A DNA stretch of 64,000 nucleotides from Sabellastarte sp. h YS-2021. Lineage: Eukaryota > Annelida > Polychaeta > Sabellida > Sabellidae. The stretch is taken from NCBI GenBank assembly GCA_964017235.1, contig OZ024931.1, positions 96,676,221-96,740,220 on the forward strand, given 5' to 3'. Both the position numbers and the translations under genes were made by a program. Below are positions 22,161 through 31,519 of this stretch, one piece after another (position 1 is the first letter of the stretch; each line of letters begins with the position of its first letter). The notes beneath the pieces were generated by a model, which saw only the letters and a list, made by a program, of their open reading frames with translations, was not told where the DNA came from and searched no databases.

Positions 22161-22273
22161 TTGGCGCATGACTAGTGCACAGGAATTTTTTCAGCCAGAT
22201 ATATTTTAAAGTTTTCATCAGACATTTTGTTCTGGAAGCTTTCTTATTGTGTCCAACGGATAGTATTTATATC

Positions 22274-24427
22274 ATGTCTTCTCCAGGACAACGCAGGGGG
22301 AGTTGTGGTCACGCCATGGCTAATTTTGACACTCATCAGTATTGCGCACGCTGCAGAGAGAAGGGTAAGGGCTCTGACCCCTGTATTAAAGAACCACAAT
22401 CAGATAACTGCTCCATTTGTAATGCCTTTTCTGAAGAGCAGCGTCAGCAGTTAGCTACACCTTCTTATAGATTGAAGAAGGAGAAACGGGAGGCTAAGAA
22501 GCTTGTTACAGCTCCACCTCAAGAATCAGAAGAGTTGGTGGACCCCGCTAGTGTAGCTGTTATAGGGGCTGTGGATAAAGGTTCTCTGAAATCTCCCTCT
22601 CCCGCCCCTCCACCAGAGAAAAAGACCAAGAAGGACTTAAAAAAGGATATTAGGAAGGACAAATCCCCCCCTGCTAAAGCTTCCAAATCTACCAGTCAGA
22701 CCACTGCAGACTCTAAAATTGCAGACTTGGACCTTAAGTGGTCGGAACGTTTCAACCGCTTAGAAGCGTTGATTTTATCAAAGAACTTTGAACCTACCTT
22801 TTCTGCCAACGTTAAGGTTACACCGACCCATTCACCTCCGTCATCGATTGAAAATGTGTCTGAGCCGTTTATCCGGCCTTCAACTTCATCCACGCTTCCT
22901 GGAAATGGCTCCTCTGCTGAAAAGCATCAGCCTACCAGTAAAGCAGTGACCGACAAGCCGACTTCTTCTTCTAAGTTTCCTGGTACGGGCTTCTCTGCTA
23001 CCCAGCATCAGCCGGCCAGTCAAACTAAATCCAGCCGACCTACATCAACCTCCAAGTTTCCTGGACAAGGCTCCTCTGCTAGTATGCATCAGCCTGCCAG
23101 TAAAACTGCTAGTAGCCGACCTACTCCACTGGACTCGGTTCAGAACCGGCCTGCTGTTACCGACCGACCTCTCCCCACAGGACCGGCCGACACCGGCTCT
23201 CCTACTCTGCATAGATCTAGAAGGGGTAGTGTATCCAGCCTTTCCTCAGAGGCCAACAGTGTCCAGTCGGACCGACCTCCTTTGGATCTATACACGGAGG
23301 AAGGGGAACTCTCTGAGGACCCGGATCAAACAGTCATGGACCAGGACCAACCTATTTCGGAAGAACAAAATTATAGAGAGACAATGCAAGGCATCCGTTC
23401 TTATATGGGATGGTCCCATATTCCAGAGGTCGACAACTTAACAGCCACTTCAGATGACAACCCCTTTGCAGGGCCTAAGACTGTGACACCGGGCAAAGTT
23501 TCAATTAAAATGCCCACAGAGGAGTGGCTCTGTAAGAAGCTAGGGAAGCTAAATTTGACACTAACTGAAGGGTATCCCTCCCGTGGCTCAGAAGCCGGTG
23601 GTTTGGCAAAAGATGTGTTTCTCAGACCTCCCCGTTCTCAGTCAAAATGGTACGGCCTGCACACCGACTCTCAACCGGATCCGACTAAAGTGACCAGTTG
23701 GAGTACTGACGCCTCCAAACTAAACAGCAGTTACAGCCGGATTGCCCGTTACACCGGACTTTCTTCCACTCCACCTGCTTCACGCAGGATAGCTCAGGAA
23801 ACGCTGCGCCGGTGGGAAAGGTCGGCTAGGGAAGCCTCCGTTGTGTGTAATCAGGCTGCGAGTTTTAATCGGTGTTTGTTTAGAGTACAACAAAGCATGA
23901 AAGATCACATCAAGACACTGTCTTCTGAAAATAAGGGTAAAGGATCTTCAAAGACTTCAGTGGCCATTGATGAGTTAAACTACCTCCTGGACTTCAACTC
24001 CAGTATTACACAAGCAACCGCGAAGTCCATGGAGCACTTGTCGGATTTTGTGTTCATAACCATGGGGAATCTCACCCTGGTCCGTAGGGACGCGTATCTT
24101 AGCCACCTCAGGACGGGTATCAAGCAGGACACCCTCACAGCTTTGAGAGCCGCCCCTCTTCACATACCGACACTCTTCCCGGATGCCACTATTAAGCGTG
24201 CAGAGGAAGACATTGCTCAGTTTGAGTCAAAAGGACACACCGGACAGCAGCATAGCAAGGGTCGTTACCACCCTTATGAGCGTCCGGACAAGAGACACAG
24301 TGGAAAAGACACCAAATCGGAGAAACCGGCTTGGAAAACAATTGGGAAGAAACAGTTTAGAAAAGGGAAAGGACGTGCTTCCACCTACTCTTCCCGACCT
24401 GCCAAGGGCCAGCAGTCGTACAAATGA
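22274..24427 (+). CDS. DIRS Gag-like protein
   Basis: The 717-aa frame is open from an ATG at 22274. The frame extends upstream to a GTG at 22175, but the ATG giving 'MSSPGQRRGSCGHAM' precedes the first conserved block. Residues about 10-60 hold a Cys/His-rich motif, 'CGHAM..FDTHQYCARCREKGKG', then 'CSICNAFSEEQ', typical of DIRS Gag N termini. A long Ser/Pro/Thr-rich low-complexity linker follows (about 75-380), including imperfect repeats of 'SSKFPGTGFSA'-type. A conserved globular part (about 400-650) and a basic C terminus ending 'KGRASTYSSRPAKGQ' complete it. Gag packages the element RNA. It lies 1.1 kb downstream of no other gene and is separated from RT by the nested element. Confidence 0.8.
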   Translation: MSSPGQRRGSCGHAMANFDTHQYCARCREKGKGSDPCIKEPQSDNCSICNAFSEEQRQQLATPSYRLKKEKREAKKLVTAPPQESEELVDPASVAVIGAVDKGSLKSPSPAPPPEKKTKKDLKKDIRKDKSPPAKASKSTSQTTADSKIADLDLKWSERFNRLEALILSKNFEPTFSANVKVTPTHSPPSSIENVSEPFIRPSTSSTLPGNGSSAEKHQPTSKAVTDKPTSSSKFPGTGFSATQHQPASQTKSSRPTSTSKFPGQGSSASMHQPASKTASSRPTPLDSVQNRPAVTDRPLPTGPADTGSPTLHRSRRGSVSSLSSEANSVQSDRPPLDLYTEEGELSEDPDQTVMDQDQPISEEQNYRETMQGIRSYMGWSHIPEVDNLTATSDDNPFAGPKTVTPGKVSIKMPTEEWLCKKLGKLNLTLTEGYPSRGSEAGGLAKDVFLRPPRSQSKWYGLHTDSQPDPTKVTSWSTDASKLNSSYSRIARYTGLSSTPPASRRIAQETLRRWERSAREASVVCNQAASFNRCLFRVQQSMKDHIKTLSSENKGKGSSKTSVAIDELNYLLDFNSSITQATAKSMEHLSDFVFITMGNLTLVRRDAYLSHLRTGIKQDTLTALRAAPLHIPTLFPDATIKRAEEDIAQFESKGHTGQQHSKGRYHPYERPDKRHSGKDTKSEKPAWKTIGKKQFRKGKGRASTYSSRPAKGQQSYK

Positions 24428-24565
24428 CAATCACTGTATGACACCCTTGCAGGGACGACTGCTGGCCGGGAGCCTTCCTCAGACTTTAGTAAATCCTGTT
24501 TTGTCAAATGTAAAATCTCATGTTGTTCCAAATGCTCATACTGTGCCCGGGCATTCGCAAAAGAA
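24428..24565. other. DIRS gag-RT intergenic segment, left of nested element
   Basis: Short non-coding link that ends at 'gcattcgcaaaagaa', where the Ngaro-like element begins. DIRS sequence resumes at 31465 with 'agatctaagtcccggg'. Confidence 0.6.
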
Positions 24566-24745
24566 TAGGGGGTGGAGCATTGGGCGCCACCTTATTCAGT
24601 GCAACCCCAGTGAATTTTCTTGTTTTCAATACCTTCGATTGGGTATTGATGTATTGCTAACCCCTTGCCGCCAAAAATATTCCTTTCTTCATTCAACACT
24701 TCAATGTCAAAGGGGCAAGACCTGTTTTTATAATTTGAATTTTTA
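24566..24745 (+). repeat. Split direct repeat A1
   Basis: 180 bp from 'tagggggtggagcattgg' to 'tttgaattttta'. It is apparently identical to A2 (30164-30343). Confidence 0.88.
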
Positions 24746-25287
24746 GCCAGAACTTTAAGTTTGTATGCCCTAAGTGTTGGATATGTGTGCTCTGGCTGGA
24801 AAATTTTTATGTGTTATATAACAAACATTCATCTCATCAGTTATCTGCAGACGTGAAGGACTTTGATCAGCACAGAATCTGGATTTAGTGCTTTGTATAA
24901 TGCGAAACGTGCTCTGGGTTGCTGGAGCCACAGATAAGGAATGAGTTTTATTTAGTTATTTTACAATTTTATACATAATTTTACAAACTATTTTAAGTCA
25001 TTCGTTTTACAAATTTTAGTTTATTTACATGTTGACGGTAGATTTGTAAAATCTTATGCTCCTGTAGAAACGTCATATATATTTCTGATTATATTGTATC
25101 ATTTATCTGACCTATGGTCAGGGCAGGGGTTATGCAATTGACTGATAAACAACTTGCGCTCATCCTGTGAAACTCATTCGAACATTCTTGGTTTTCCCAT
25201 TATACAAAGCACGGGTCATTGTATTGAAAGTTTCAGATCACAAACATTGACAATTATCTCAAAATAATTATATAAAAAAGTGAAAAA
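24746..25287 (+). other. Ngaro-like element 5' leader
   Basis: AT-rich untranslated leader between A1 and the gag ATG. It contains an 'ataaaaaagtgaaaaaatg' approach to the start codon. No ORF of note. Promoter activity would be expected in A1 or here, but no clear TATA signal stands out. Confidence 0.5.
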
Positions 25288-26286
25288 ATGCCTCAGAAAC
25301 AATTCCTGTGTAACAAATGTGGAGACGTTCACAAAAGACCGATCAACAGCAAGTGCACATTTGCCAGTACTATGGACAGTGACTCAGAAAGTCAAGTTGA
25401 ACTTTCACCATCACATAGTGGCCTGACTAGTCAGGCAGTGGGAAATGACTTAAACTTACAAATCTTGGCTGAACTCAAGAGTTTGGGTGGCAGGATGACT
25501 GCCATGGAGAAAAAAATGTGTGACACCAGCCCAGCAGAGGTCAACCAGAGGTCACGGGCCAGCCATGTACCAGGTGCTGTGGTAGCTTCTCCCGATTCTG
25601 CACAACTGGACGAGGTAGTGGTACCTTCAGTAGCAGCCCTCCAAGGAACCCCTCATATACAAGCAGAAGTGGACAGAAGGCTCAAGCATCTGGCTGAACT
25701 AAATGAAGCAGGTAAATTGAAGTCACAAAGGGGTGGTAGTGATACAGTCTGGGTAAAAAAGCAGGTACCGTGGCCTCAGAATTTCGTGTTAGGTGGAAAT
25801 AATAAGTCCAGAATGTCATATGACAACCTAAGTTGGTGCCAATGGGTATCCGGTTTTGCCATGATTGCCAGAGAAGAAACTAATATTCAAACGAAAAATG
25901 CCATGTTGGATTATCTCAGTGAGATAATGGAAGATGCAAACGATTTCAGTTGGCAATCTGCTAAGGCTTCGCATGCGGTTTTATTATGTAGGATGGAGGA
26001 GGGGAAAGTTGATTGGTCTGAGACCAGTAAAATAGATAGGATTAGGCGTGCACATGCACAGAGAGCCCCTCCTCAAAATCTCGCAAGTACCAATAAACCA
26101 AAATCAGAGTTAAAAACCATGGTTTGTCGATTTTATCAAAGAGGAACCTGTCAAAAAGACAAAGATCACGAAACTGGGCAAATTTTTTACAAACATGTGT
26201 GTGCCACCTGCTTTGCCATGGGTAAAGAATATAGACATATGGCAAAAGATTGTAGAGTACCCCCTAAACCTGCAAAAAACGATTAG
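25288..26286 (+). CDS. Ngaro-like Gag protein
   Basis: 332 aa from an ATG. The N terminus has a Cys-x2-Cys ... His ... Cys motif, 'FLCNKCGDVHKRPINSKC'. A middle segment 'LQILAELKSLGGRMTAMEKK' looks like a short coiled coil. A conserved region reads 'KSQRGGSDTVWVKKQVPWPQ', then 'MSYDNLSWCQWVSGFA'. The C terminus has a zinc-finger-like cluster 'CRFYQRGTCQKDKDHE', then 'CATCFAMG..YRHMAKDC'. Presumed to bind element RNA and form particles. The stop is 11 nt before the RT start, in a different frame. A related broken copy lies on the minus strand at 45660-46241. Confidence 0.8.
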   Translation: MPQKQFLCNKCGDVHKRPINSKCTFASTMDSDSESQVELSPSHSGLTSQAVGNDLNLQILAELKSLGGRMTAMEKKMCDTSPAEVNQRSRASHVPGAVVASPDSAQLDEVVVPSVAALQGTPHIQAEVDRRLKHLAELNEAGKLKSQRGGSDTVWVKKQVPWPQNFVLGGNNKSRMSYDNLSWCQWVSGFAMIAREETNIQTKNAMLDYLSEIMEDANDFSWQSAKASHAVLLCRMEEGKVDWSETSKIDRIRRAHAQRAPPQNLASTNKPKSELKTMVCRFYQRGTCQKDKDHETGQIFYKHVCATCFAMGKEYRHMAKDCRVPPKPAKND

Positions 26287-26297
26287 GGCACTGCCCA

Positions 26298-28736
26298 ATG
26301 GCAGTGCAGAGTCATGTAGTAAATGTAAATAAATGTGTAAAAAAGTATAACTCAAAAATTGTGCATGCCACTGTAGTTAACAATGGTACTAGCATCAACT
26401 GGAAGGCTGACTGGGCTCGGTTTCGAGGCAAAACATATGCACAGGTTTTAAAATCTAATATCGACAATTGTCGCAGGTCTAGGGTTCAAGCTAAATACAA
26501 AGTGGATATTCCTAGGTCAAGGGAAAGACATTTCAAATTTGTCAACACTGACACAGTTGCTTCTGTCGGTCTTCCAGTGCATGCAAAGTATCAAAAATCG
26601 ATGTCTGGGAATATGAATACAAAGATAACTAAAAATTTCCAAAATCCATCATCCAATGAGGGTTTTGTTTGTCCCACTGCAAACAGGTTTGCATTATTAG
26701 ACCTCAATGCAGCAGAACAGAACAATGACTGTGATTCCAGTGTTGGAATTAACAAAAACCCCGACACAAATGAACTGAAACCTATTAACCAGGTCAAGGT
26801 TTCTAAACAGTCCAAAAATATTGGAAAAAACCAGTTAATACATATTGCTTGCAATGTCAACCATAGTGGTCAAAAAGAGGGAAAAAATTGTCAAAAACCG
26901 TCAAAATTGTGCCCGGAAACGCCTGAAGACAAATATGATCTAGGCCTTCAGGTTAAATCACACAACAAAGACAGATTAAATCAAGCAAGGTCGGATCCGA
27001 CTTATAAAAAGTGGAGTGAACAAACGGATGACAAGTTTGGTTTCATACCCTTAGGTCCCCTGGTAATACCGACGTCAGACAAAAGAACACACCTAGGTTC
27101 GGACCCCATAAAATTGTATGATTTAACAAGAAAGGAAACTACATTTAATTTTCTGTCCACACAAATTCAGATTCCTTCCCAGCTGAATGCAGACGCGTGG
27201 GAAAAATTATTAGAAAATTATTGGGATCAACAATTGCCATTTCTTATTAGGTACGGCTTTCCACTTGATTTTGACAGAAATTCTAAATTGGGACAAAATG
27301 ATAAAAATCACACTTCGGCATTAGCCTTCCCTCAGGATATAGATGCCTACTTAAAAGAAGAAATTAGTTATGGCGCCATTTTTGGCCCATATAAGCATCC
27401 ACCCTTTGACGACTTTCACACTTCTCCTTTCATGACCAGGCCAAAGCCTGGAGCTGCACATAGGCGAGTCATTATTGACTTGAGTTTTCCTCATGGTCAG
27501 GCAGTCAATTCCAATATCAGTAAAAATCAGTACCTGGGCACAGAATTTGTATTGACTTTACCATCCATTGACACCATTACAAACAAGGTTAAACGATTTG
27601 GCAAAGGTTCACTATTATACAAGATTGATATTAGTCGGGCCTTTAGGCTTGTAAAAATTGACCCCAGGGACTATTTTTTGTTAGGTTTAAAGCATCAGGA
27701 CTATTATCTGGACACCTGTTTGCCGTTCGGATACAGGAACGGATCCGGAATTTTTCAACGACTCAGCGACGCCATACGCTTCATAATGAAGTCACAAGGC
27801 CATGACGTCATCAATTATATTGATGACGTCATTGGTTTTGGCACTATTTCCAATGCCAAACCATCTTTTGAAGCACTGACCAACTTACTTCAAAAATTGG
27901 GACTTGATATCAGCATCAAAAAATTGGTTCAACCGTCAACTAAAGTAACCTGTTTAGGGGTTGAAGTAGACACAAAAACTTTCACAGTAGCAATTCCCAG
28001 TGAAAAAGTATCCGAAATCCTGAAAAAATGTCACCAATGGTCACACAAAACATATGCCACAAAAAATGAATTACAATCTCTTCTAGGTTCCCTTTTATAC
28101 ATATCAAAGTGTGTAAAATCTTCCAGAGCTTTCCTCAATAGAATGCTGGACACTTTAAGGAGACACTTTGGCACTGATAATATTGTCCTGGATATTGAGT
28201 TCCACAGAGATTTAAACTGGTTTAAAAAATTTCTCAAAAAATTTAATGGCACAGCATTTTTTGATCACCGCCCTGTAAAGGCTACTATTGAGCTTGACGC
28301 ATGTTTACAAGGTCTTGGGGCTATATATAGAAATCAAGTGTATGCCATTCCCATTCCGCATTATTGTGATTCATTTTCCATAGTTCACCTGGAAATGTTG
28401 AATATTTTAGTCGCCATCAGAGTTTGGGGGAATGATTGGAAACATCAACGTGTATTAATCAAATGTGACAATCAGGCAGTTGTCTCGGTCTTAAATTCAG
28501 GGAAAACTCAGGATTTAACACTGGCAGCAATAGCCAGAAATATTATGATGGAAATTTCAGATCAGGATATTGACTTGCAGGTTATTCACATTCTGGGAGT
28601 TGAAAATAAAGTAGCTGACTTACTGTCCAGATGGTTTATTACTGACAACCCAGGTAACATTTTGAATAATTATGTTGCTAGCCCCATGTGGATGCATCTT
28701 AGTACAGATATTGCTTTCATAGATTGGTCTATATAA
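26298..28736 (+). CDS. Ngaro-like reverse transcriptase/RNase H
   Basis: 812 aa, ATG start. About 330 N-terminal residues are unassigned. RT follows: 'RRVIIDLSFPHG', 'SLLYKIDISRAFR' (first catalytic Asp), 'CLPFGYRNGSGIFQR' and 'VINYIDDVIGFG' (the YxDD box, near nt 27815-27850). RNase H then has 'TIELDACLQGLG' (Asp), 'SIVHLEMLNILVA' (Glu), 'IKCDNQAVVSVL' (Asp) and 'VENKVADLLSRW' (Asp). All catalytic acids are present. It makes DNA from the element RNA, probably as a circular intermediate. Its end overlaps the open YR frame by 13 nt (28724-28736). Confidence 0.9.
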   Translation: MAVQSHVVNVNKCVKKYNSKIVHATVVNNGTSINWKADWARFRGKTYAQVLKSNIDNCRRSRVQAKYKVDIPRSRERHFKFVNTDTVASVGLPVHAKYQKSMSGNMNTKITKNFQNPSSNEGFVCPTANRFALLDLNAAEQNNDCDSSVGINKNPDTNELKPINQVKVSKQSKNIGKNQLIHIACNVNHSGQKEGKNCQKPSKLCPETPEDKYDLGLQVKSHNKDRLNQARSDPTYKKWSEQTDDKFGFIPLGPLVIPTSDKRTHLGSDPIKLYDLTRKETTFNFLSTQIQIPSQLNADAWEKLLENYWDQQLPFLIRYGFPLDFDRNSKLGQNDKNHTSALAFPQDIDAYLKEEISYGAIFGPYKHPPFDDFHTSPFMTRPKPGAAHRRVIIDLSFPHGQAVNSNISKNQYLGTEFVLTLPSIDTITNKVKRFGKGSLLYKIDISRAFRLVKIDPRDYFLLGLKHQDYYLDTCLPFGYRNGSGIFQRLSDAIRFIMKSQGHDVINYIDDVIGFGTISNAKPSFEALTNLLQKLGLDISIKKLVQPSTKVTCLGVEVDTKTFTVAIPSEKVSEILKKCHQWSHKTYATKNELQSLLGSLLYISKCVKSSRAFLNRMLDTLRRHFGTDNIVLDIEFHRDLNWFKKFLKKFNGTAFFDHRPVKATIELDACLQGLGAIYRNQVYAIPIPHYCDSFSIVHLEMLNILVAIRVWGNDWKHQRVLIKCDNQAVVSVLNSGKTQDLTLAAIARNIMMEISDQDIDLQVIHILGVENKVADLLSRWFITDNPGNILNNYVASPMWMHLSTDIAFIDWSI

Positions 28737-29737
28737 CAGGTTTACACAAAACAGCTGCGCACTTGGCTTCCAGAGCTGTAGACAGAGTACAACAGGCACT
28801 CAGACCAGCCACCATGGCTTCCTATGGCCGAAAATTTCGTCTATTTTTGGCTTATTGTTGCTTCATACAGGTTCAGGTACACCAAGTAACACCCTTAGTT
28901 CTCTTGTCGTTTATGGAATTTTTAATTCATAATGGAAGTTCATATTCTGCCGTTGCAAACTATCTTTCAGCTATAAAGACAAGCCTTGCAATGCATGGTC
29001 TTTCAGTGTTCTCGTTCTTGGACCCCAGAATAAAGTACTTCCAAAAATCTTTGATCCTCAATAAAAAATTTACTGCAAAAATCAAAAAAATTATAGATAT
29101 CAAGACCCTCACTGAAATTGTTTTTGTTTGTGACACTATGTGGATGGGACAAATTTTTAAAGCATTATATCTAGTGGCTTTCTTTTCCTTTTTACGCATA
29201 TCCAATTTGGTCCCACACAAAATTTCTGCTTTTTCACCATTAGAACAGTTAAGTCGAGGGGATATATTTTTCTCACCCCCTGGCCTCCATATCCTCATTA
29301 AGTGGAGCAAAACCATGCAAACAAGAGACACCGTAAAAATCATTAAACTACCTGCATTGCATTCATCACCCTTGTGCCCTGTCCAAGCTGTCAAAAATTT
29401 GTTAATGCTTACACCTGGTGGTCAGGACACACCCTTATTTCAGATAAAAAATAATAAAGCTCAGTGGGTTCCCTTAACTGATACTAAGACTAGACGGAAT
29501 TTCTCCCAAGTTCTTCAGAGGCTTGGTCTCAGTGATTCATCCATGTCCCTCCACACCTTCAGGCGTTCAGGTGCAACATTGGCCTTTAACTCCAATGTAG
29601 CCCTTCAAAACATTCAGAGTCATGGCACCTGGACGTCTGATTGTGTGTGGAGGTACATTGTTCAAGATCATGATGCATCACAGGAGGTAGCAAATGCCTT
29701 CCAGTCTCTGCTCACTACCCCTACCACTACTTCCTAG
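28724..29737 (+). CDS. Ngaro-like tyrosine recombinase
   Basis: The frame is open from 28724; the first ATG is at 28814 in a good context (ACCATGG). However, the conserved N-terminal 'RVQQALRPATMASYGRKFR' begins before that ATG, so expression may use a -1 frameshift from RT or another route. The N-terminal core-binding domain occupies about residues 20-120. The catalytic part has 'FFSFLRISNLVPHK' (box I Arg), 'IKWSKTM' (Lys), 'LHTFRRSGATLAF' (HxxR), 'QSHGTW' (His/Trp) and 'VWRYI' (nucleophile Tyr). All the R-K-HxxR-H/W-Y residues are present. It should integrate the circular DNA. Confidence 0.88.
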   Translation: MVYITGLHKTAAHLASRAVDRVQQALRPATMASYGRKFRLFLAYCCFIQVQVHQVTPLVLLSFMEFLIHNGSSYSAVANYLSAIKTSLAMHGLSVFSFLDPRIKYFQKSLILNKKFTAKIKKIIDIKTLTEIVFVCDTMWMGQIFKALYLVAFFSFLRISNLVPHKISAFSPLEQLSRGDIFFSPPGLHILIKWSKTMQTRDTVKIIKLPALHSSPLCPVQAVKNLLMLTPGGQDTPLFQIKNNKAQWVPLTDTKTRRNFSQVLQRLGLSDSSMSLHTFRRSGATLAFNSNVALQNIQSHGTWTSDCVWRYIVQDHDASQEVANAFQSLLTTPTTTS

Positions 29738-29746
29738 CTGGGCATT

Positions 29747-29769
29747 GGTGGAGGTTGGCATCTACCTCA

Positions 29770-29804
<35 letters not shown>

Positions 29805-30163
29805 TCTTTTACTGCATAAACTTAATTCTTAATTTAGGGTCACCTTCGTTTGGTTCTAAGTAGGTTTATCTGTGAAGTAAAATCTTTAAGGCCACCTTAT
29901 CTTATCGCATATTGCATTCAGTAATTCTTCTTATGTAAAGTGTTGTACAAGGACTGTAACTTCATCATCCTTAATTTATGGTGGCATTAAACTGAGTTTA
30001 GTCCAAATTATTGAGGTGACCCTAAACTTAAAAAGATGCCTTGTAGTATTGTACATAAACATTAGATGAACAGATTATTAAAAGATTATATCCCATGTAG
30101 TTGTGTTCTTGCATACATAGTCATGGTTTACATATTGTCATGGTCACAAGGGTAGGGGCACTG
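29747..30163 (+). repeat. Split direct repeat B1
   Basis: 417 bp from 'ggtggaggttggcatctacc' to 'gggtaggggcactg'. It carries an (AT)n microsatellite at about 29773-29800. It matches B2 except for a few repeat units and starts 10 nt after the YR stop. Confidence 0.88.
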
Positions 30164-30343
30164 TAGGGGGTGGAGCATTGGGCGCCACCTTATTCAGTGC
30201 AACCCCAGTGAATTTTCTTGTTTTCAATACCTTCGATTGGGTATTGATGTATTGCTAACCCCTTGCCGCCAAAAATATTCCTTTCTTCATTCAACACTTC
30301 AATGTCAAAGGGGCAAGACCTGTTTTTATAATTTGAATTTTTA
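30164..30343 (+). repeat. Split direct repeat A2
   Basis: Directly abuts B1 with no spacer. It is apparently identical to A1. Confidence 0.88.
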
Positions 30344-31043
30344 CCCTCCCCCCACCCTGGTTCATTTTTCATTTCACCTGGAGCAAGTTTCAGGAGGTCG
30401 TCCTTCTGTGAACCTAACTTAACACCCTCTGTGGCGCAGGGGAGGGGGTGAGTTCCATGTATGTGCCCCTAGCTTGTTACCAATGGGGTTCACAGCATTG
30501 GCGCTTGTTAGCTAACAGAGGGACTTCCTCCTTGTCTCTTCATCAAAAATTTCCTGAATAGGACCTTTTTTCACTCATCTCATTACTTCCAGGGTATAGT
30601 TGTCACTTATATGCGTCATTCAGCACTGAGTTTCACTGGAGGGGTGTTCAGTTGTTAGTATATATGGTTATTTTCAGATCAATGATGATAGTCAACGATT
30701 TTCAGTCTTAAATTTGTTACAATTGCACAAATGATCTTGTATATTCTTCAATGTGCTAACAGTGTTTGTAGTTTCAGATTGGAGGGGTTGACTGTGGAAT
30801 TTGACACCTCACTGACAGTCAGGATTCCAACAGCCTCTGCGAATAAATTTTAATGTCTCGATTTTATTCACATTTTGTACCTAGGGGCTAGTCAAAACAT
30901 AGGCATGTTCACACTGTCAATTGTTAGTGTAAGGGCTGAATTATTCAGCCACATAAGGCCTAAGGCAGGAATGGACTGACCTCATGGACTCCTGTTTTTA
31001 TTTTGAGTTTTAGCTAGGAACATGTCTACTCTTTTATTTAATG
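30344..31043. other. Spacer between A2 and B2
   Basis: 700 bp with no recognisable ORF and not repeated elsewhere in the window. It begins 'ccctccccccaccctgg'. Its function is unknown, but it must be carried by the element. Confidence 0.5.
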
Positions 31044-31066
31044 GGTGGAGGTTGGCATCTACCTCA

Positions 31067-31105
<39 letters not shown>

Positions 31106-31464
31106 TCTTTTACTGCATAAACTTAATTCTTAATTTAGGGTCACCTTCGTTTGGTTCTAAGTAGGTTTATCTGTGAAGTAAAATCTTTAAGGCCACCTTA
31201 TCTTATCGCATATTGCATTCAGTAATTCTTCTTATGTAAAGTGTTGTACAAGGACTGTAACTTCATCATCCTTAATTTATGGTGGCATTAAACTGAGTTT
31301 AGTCCAAATTATTGAGGTGACCCTAAACTTAAAAAGATGCCTTGTAGTATTGTACATAAACATTAGATGAACAGATTATTAAAAGATTATATCCCATGTA
31401 GTTGTGTTCTTGCATACATAGTCATGGTTTACATATTGTCATGGTCACAAGGGTAGGGGCACTG
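31044..31464 (+). repeat. Split direct repeat B2
   Basis: 421 bp copy of B1 with a slightly longer (AT)n tract (about 31072-31100). It ends '...ggggcactg', after which DIRS sequence resumes. Confidence 0.88.
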
Positions 31465-31519
31465 AGATCTAAGTCCCGGGCCAGTAGATTGTATTTACAG
31501 AAAGTACATATTAAAGTCT

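Larger units (their letters stand above)
24566..31464 (+). mobile_element. Ngaro-like YR retrotransposon with split direct repeats, apparently intact
   Basis: The 6.9-kb element shows repeats A1 (24566-24745), three ORFs (Gag, RT/RNase H, YR), B1 (29747-30163), A2 (30164-30343), a 700-bp spacer, and B2 (31044-31464). B1 and A2 abut exactly, reproducing the joint a circle would have between B2 and A1. This A1-ORFs-B1A2-B2 design, with a recombinase and no integrase, defines the Ngaro/PAT branch rather than DIRS. By eye the repeat pairs are nearly identical, apart from the length of an (AT)n tract. With all ORFs open, insertion appears recent. There is no obvious target duplication. It interrupts the host DIRS between gag and RT. 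Confidence 0.88.

Noticed and set aside
22175-22273. Upstream extension of the DIRS Gag to a GTG
   Set aside because: A GTG start is unlikely in an animal, and the ATG at 22274 precedes the first conserved Gag block.
24566-31464. A repeats or B repeats as LTRs of a classical LTR retrotransposon
   Set aside because: They are split and interleaved (A1 ... B1A2 ... B2), lack TG...CA ends, and the element encodes a tyrosine recombinase rather than integrase.
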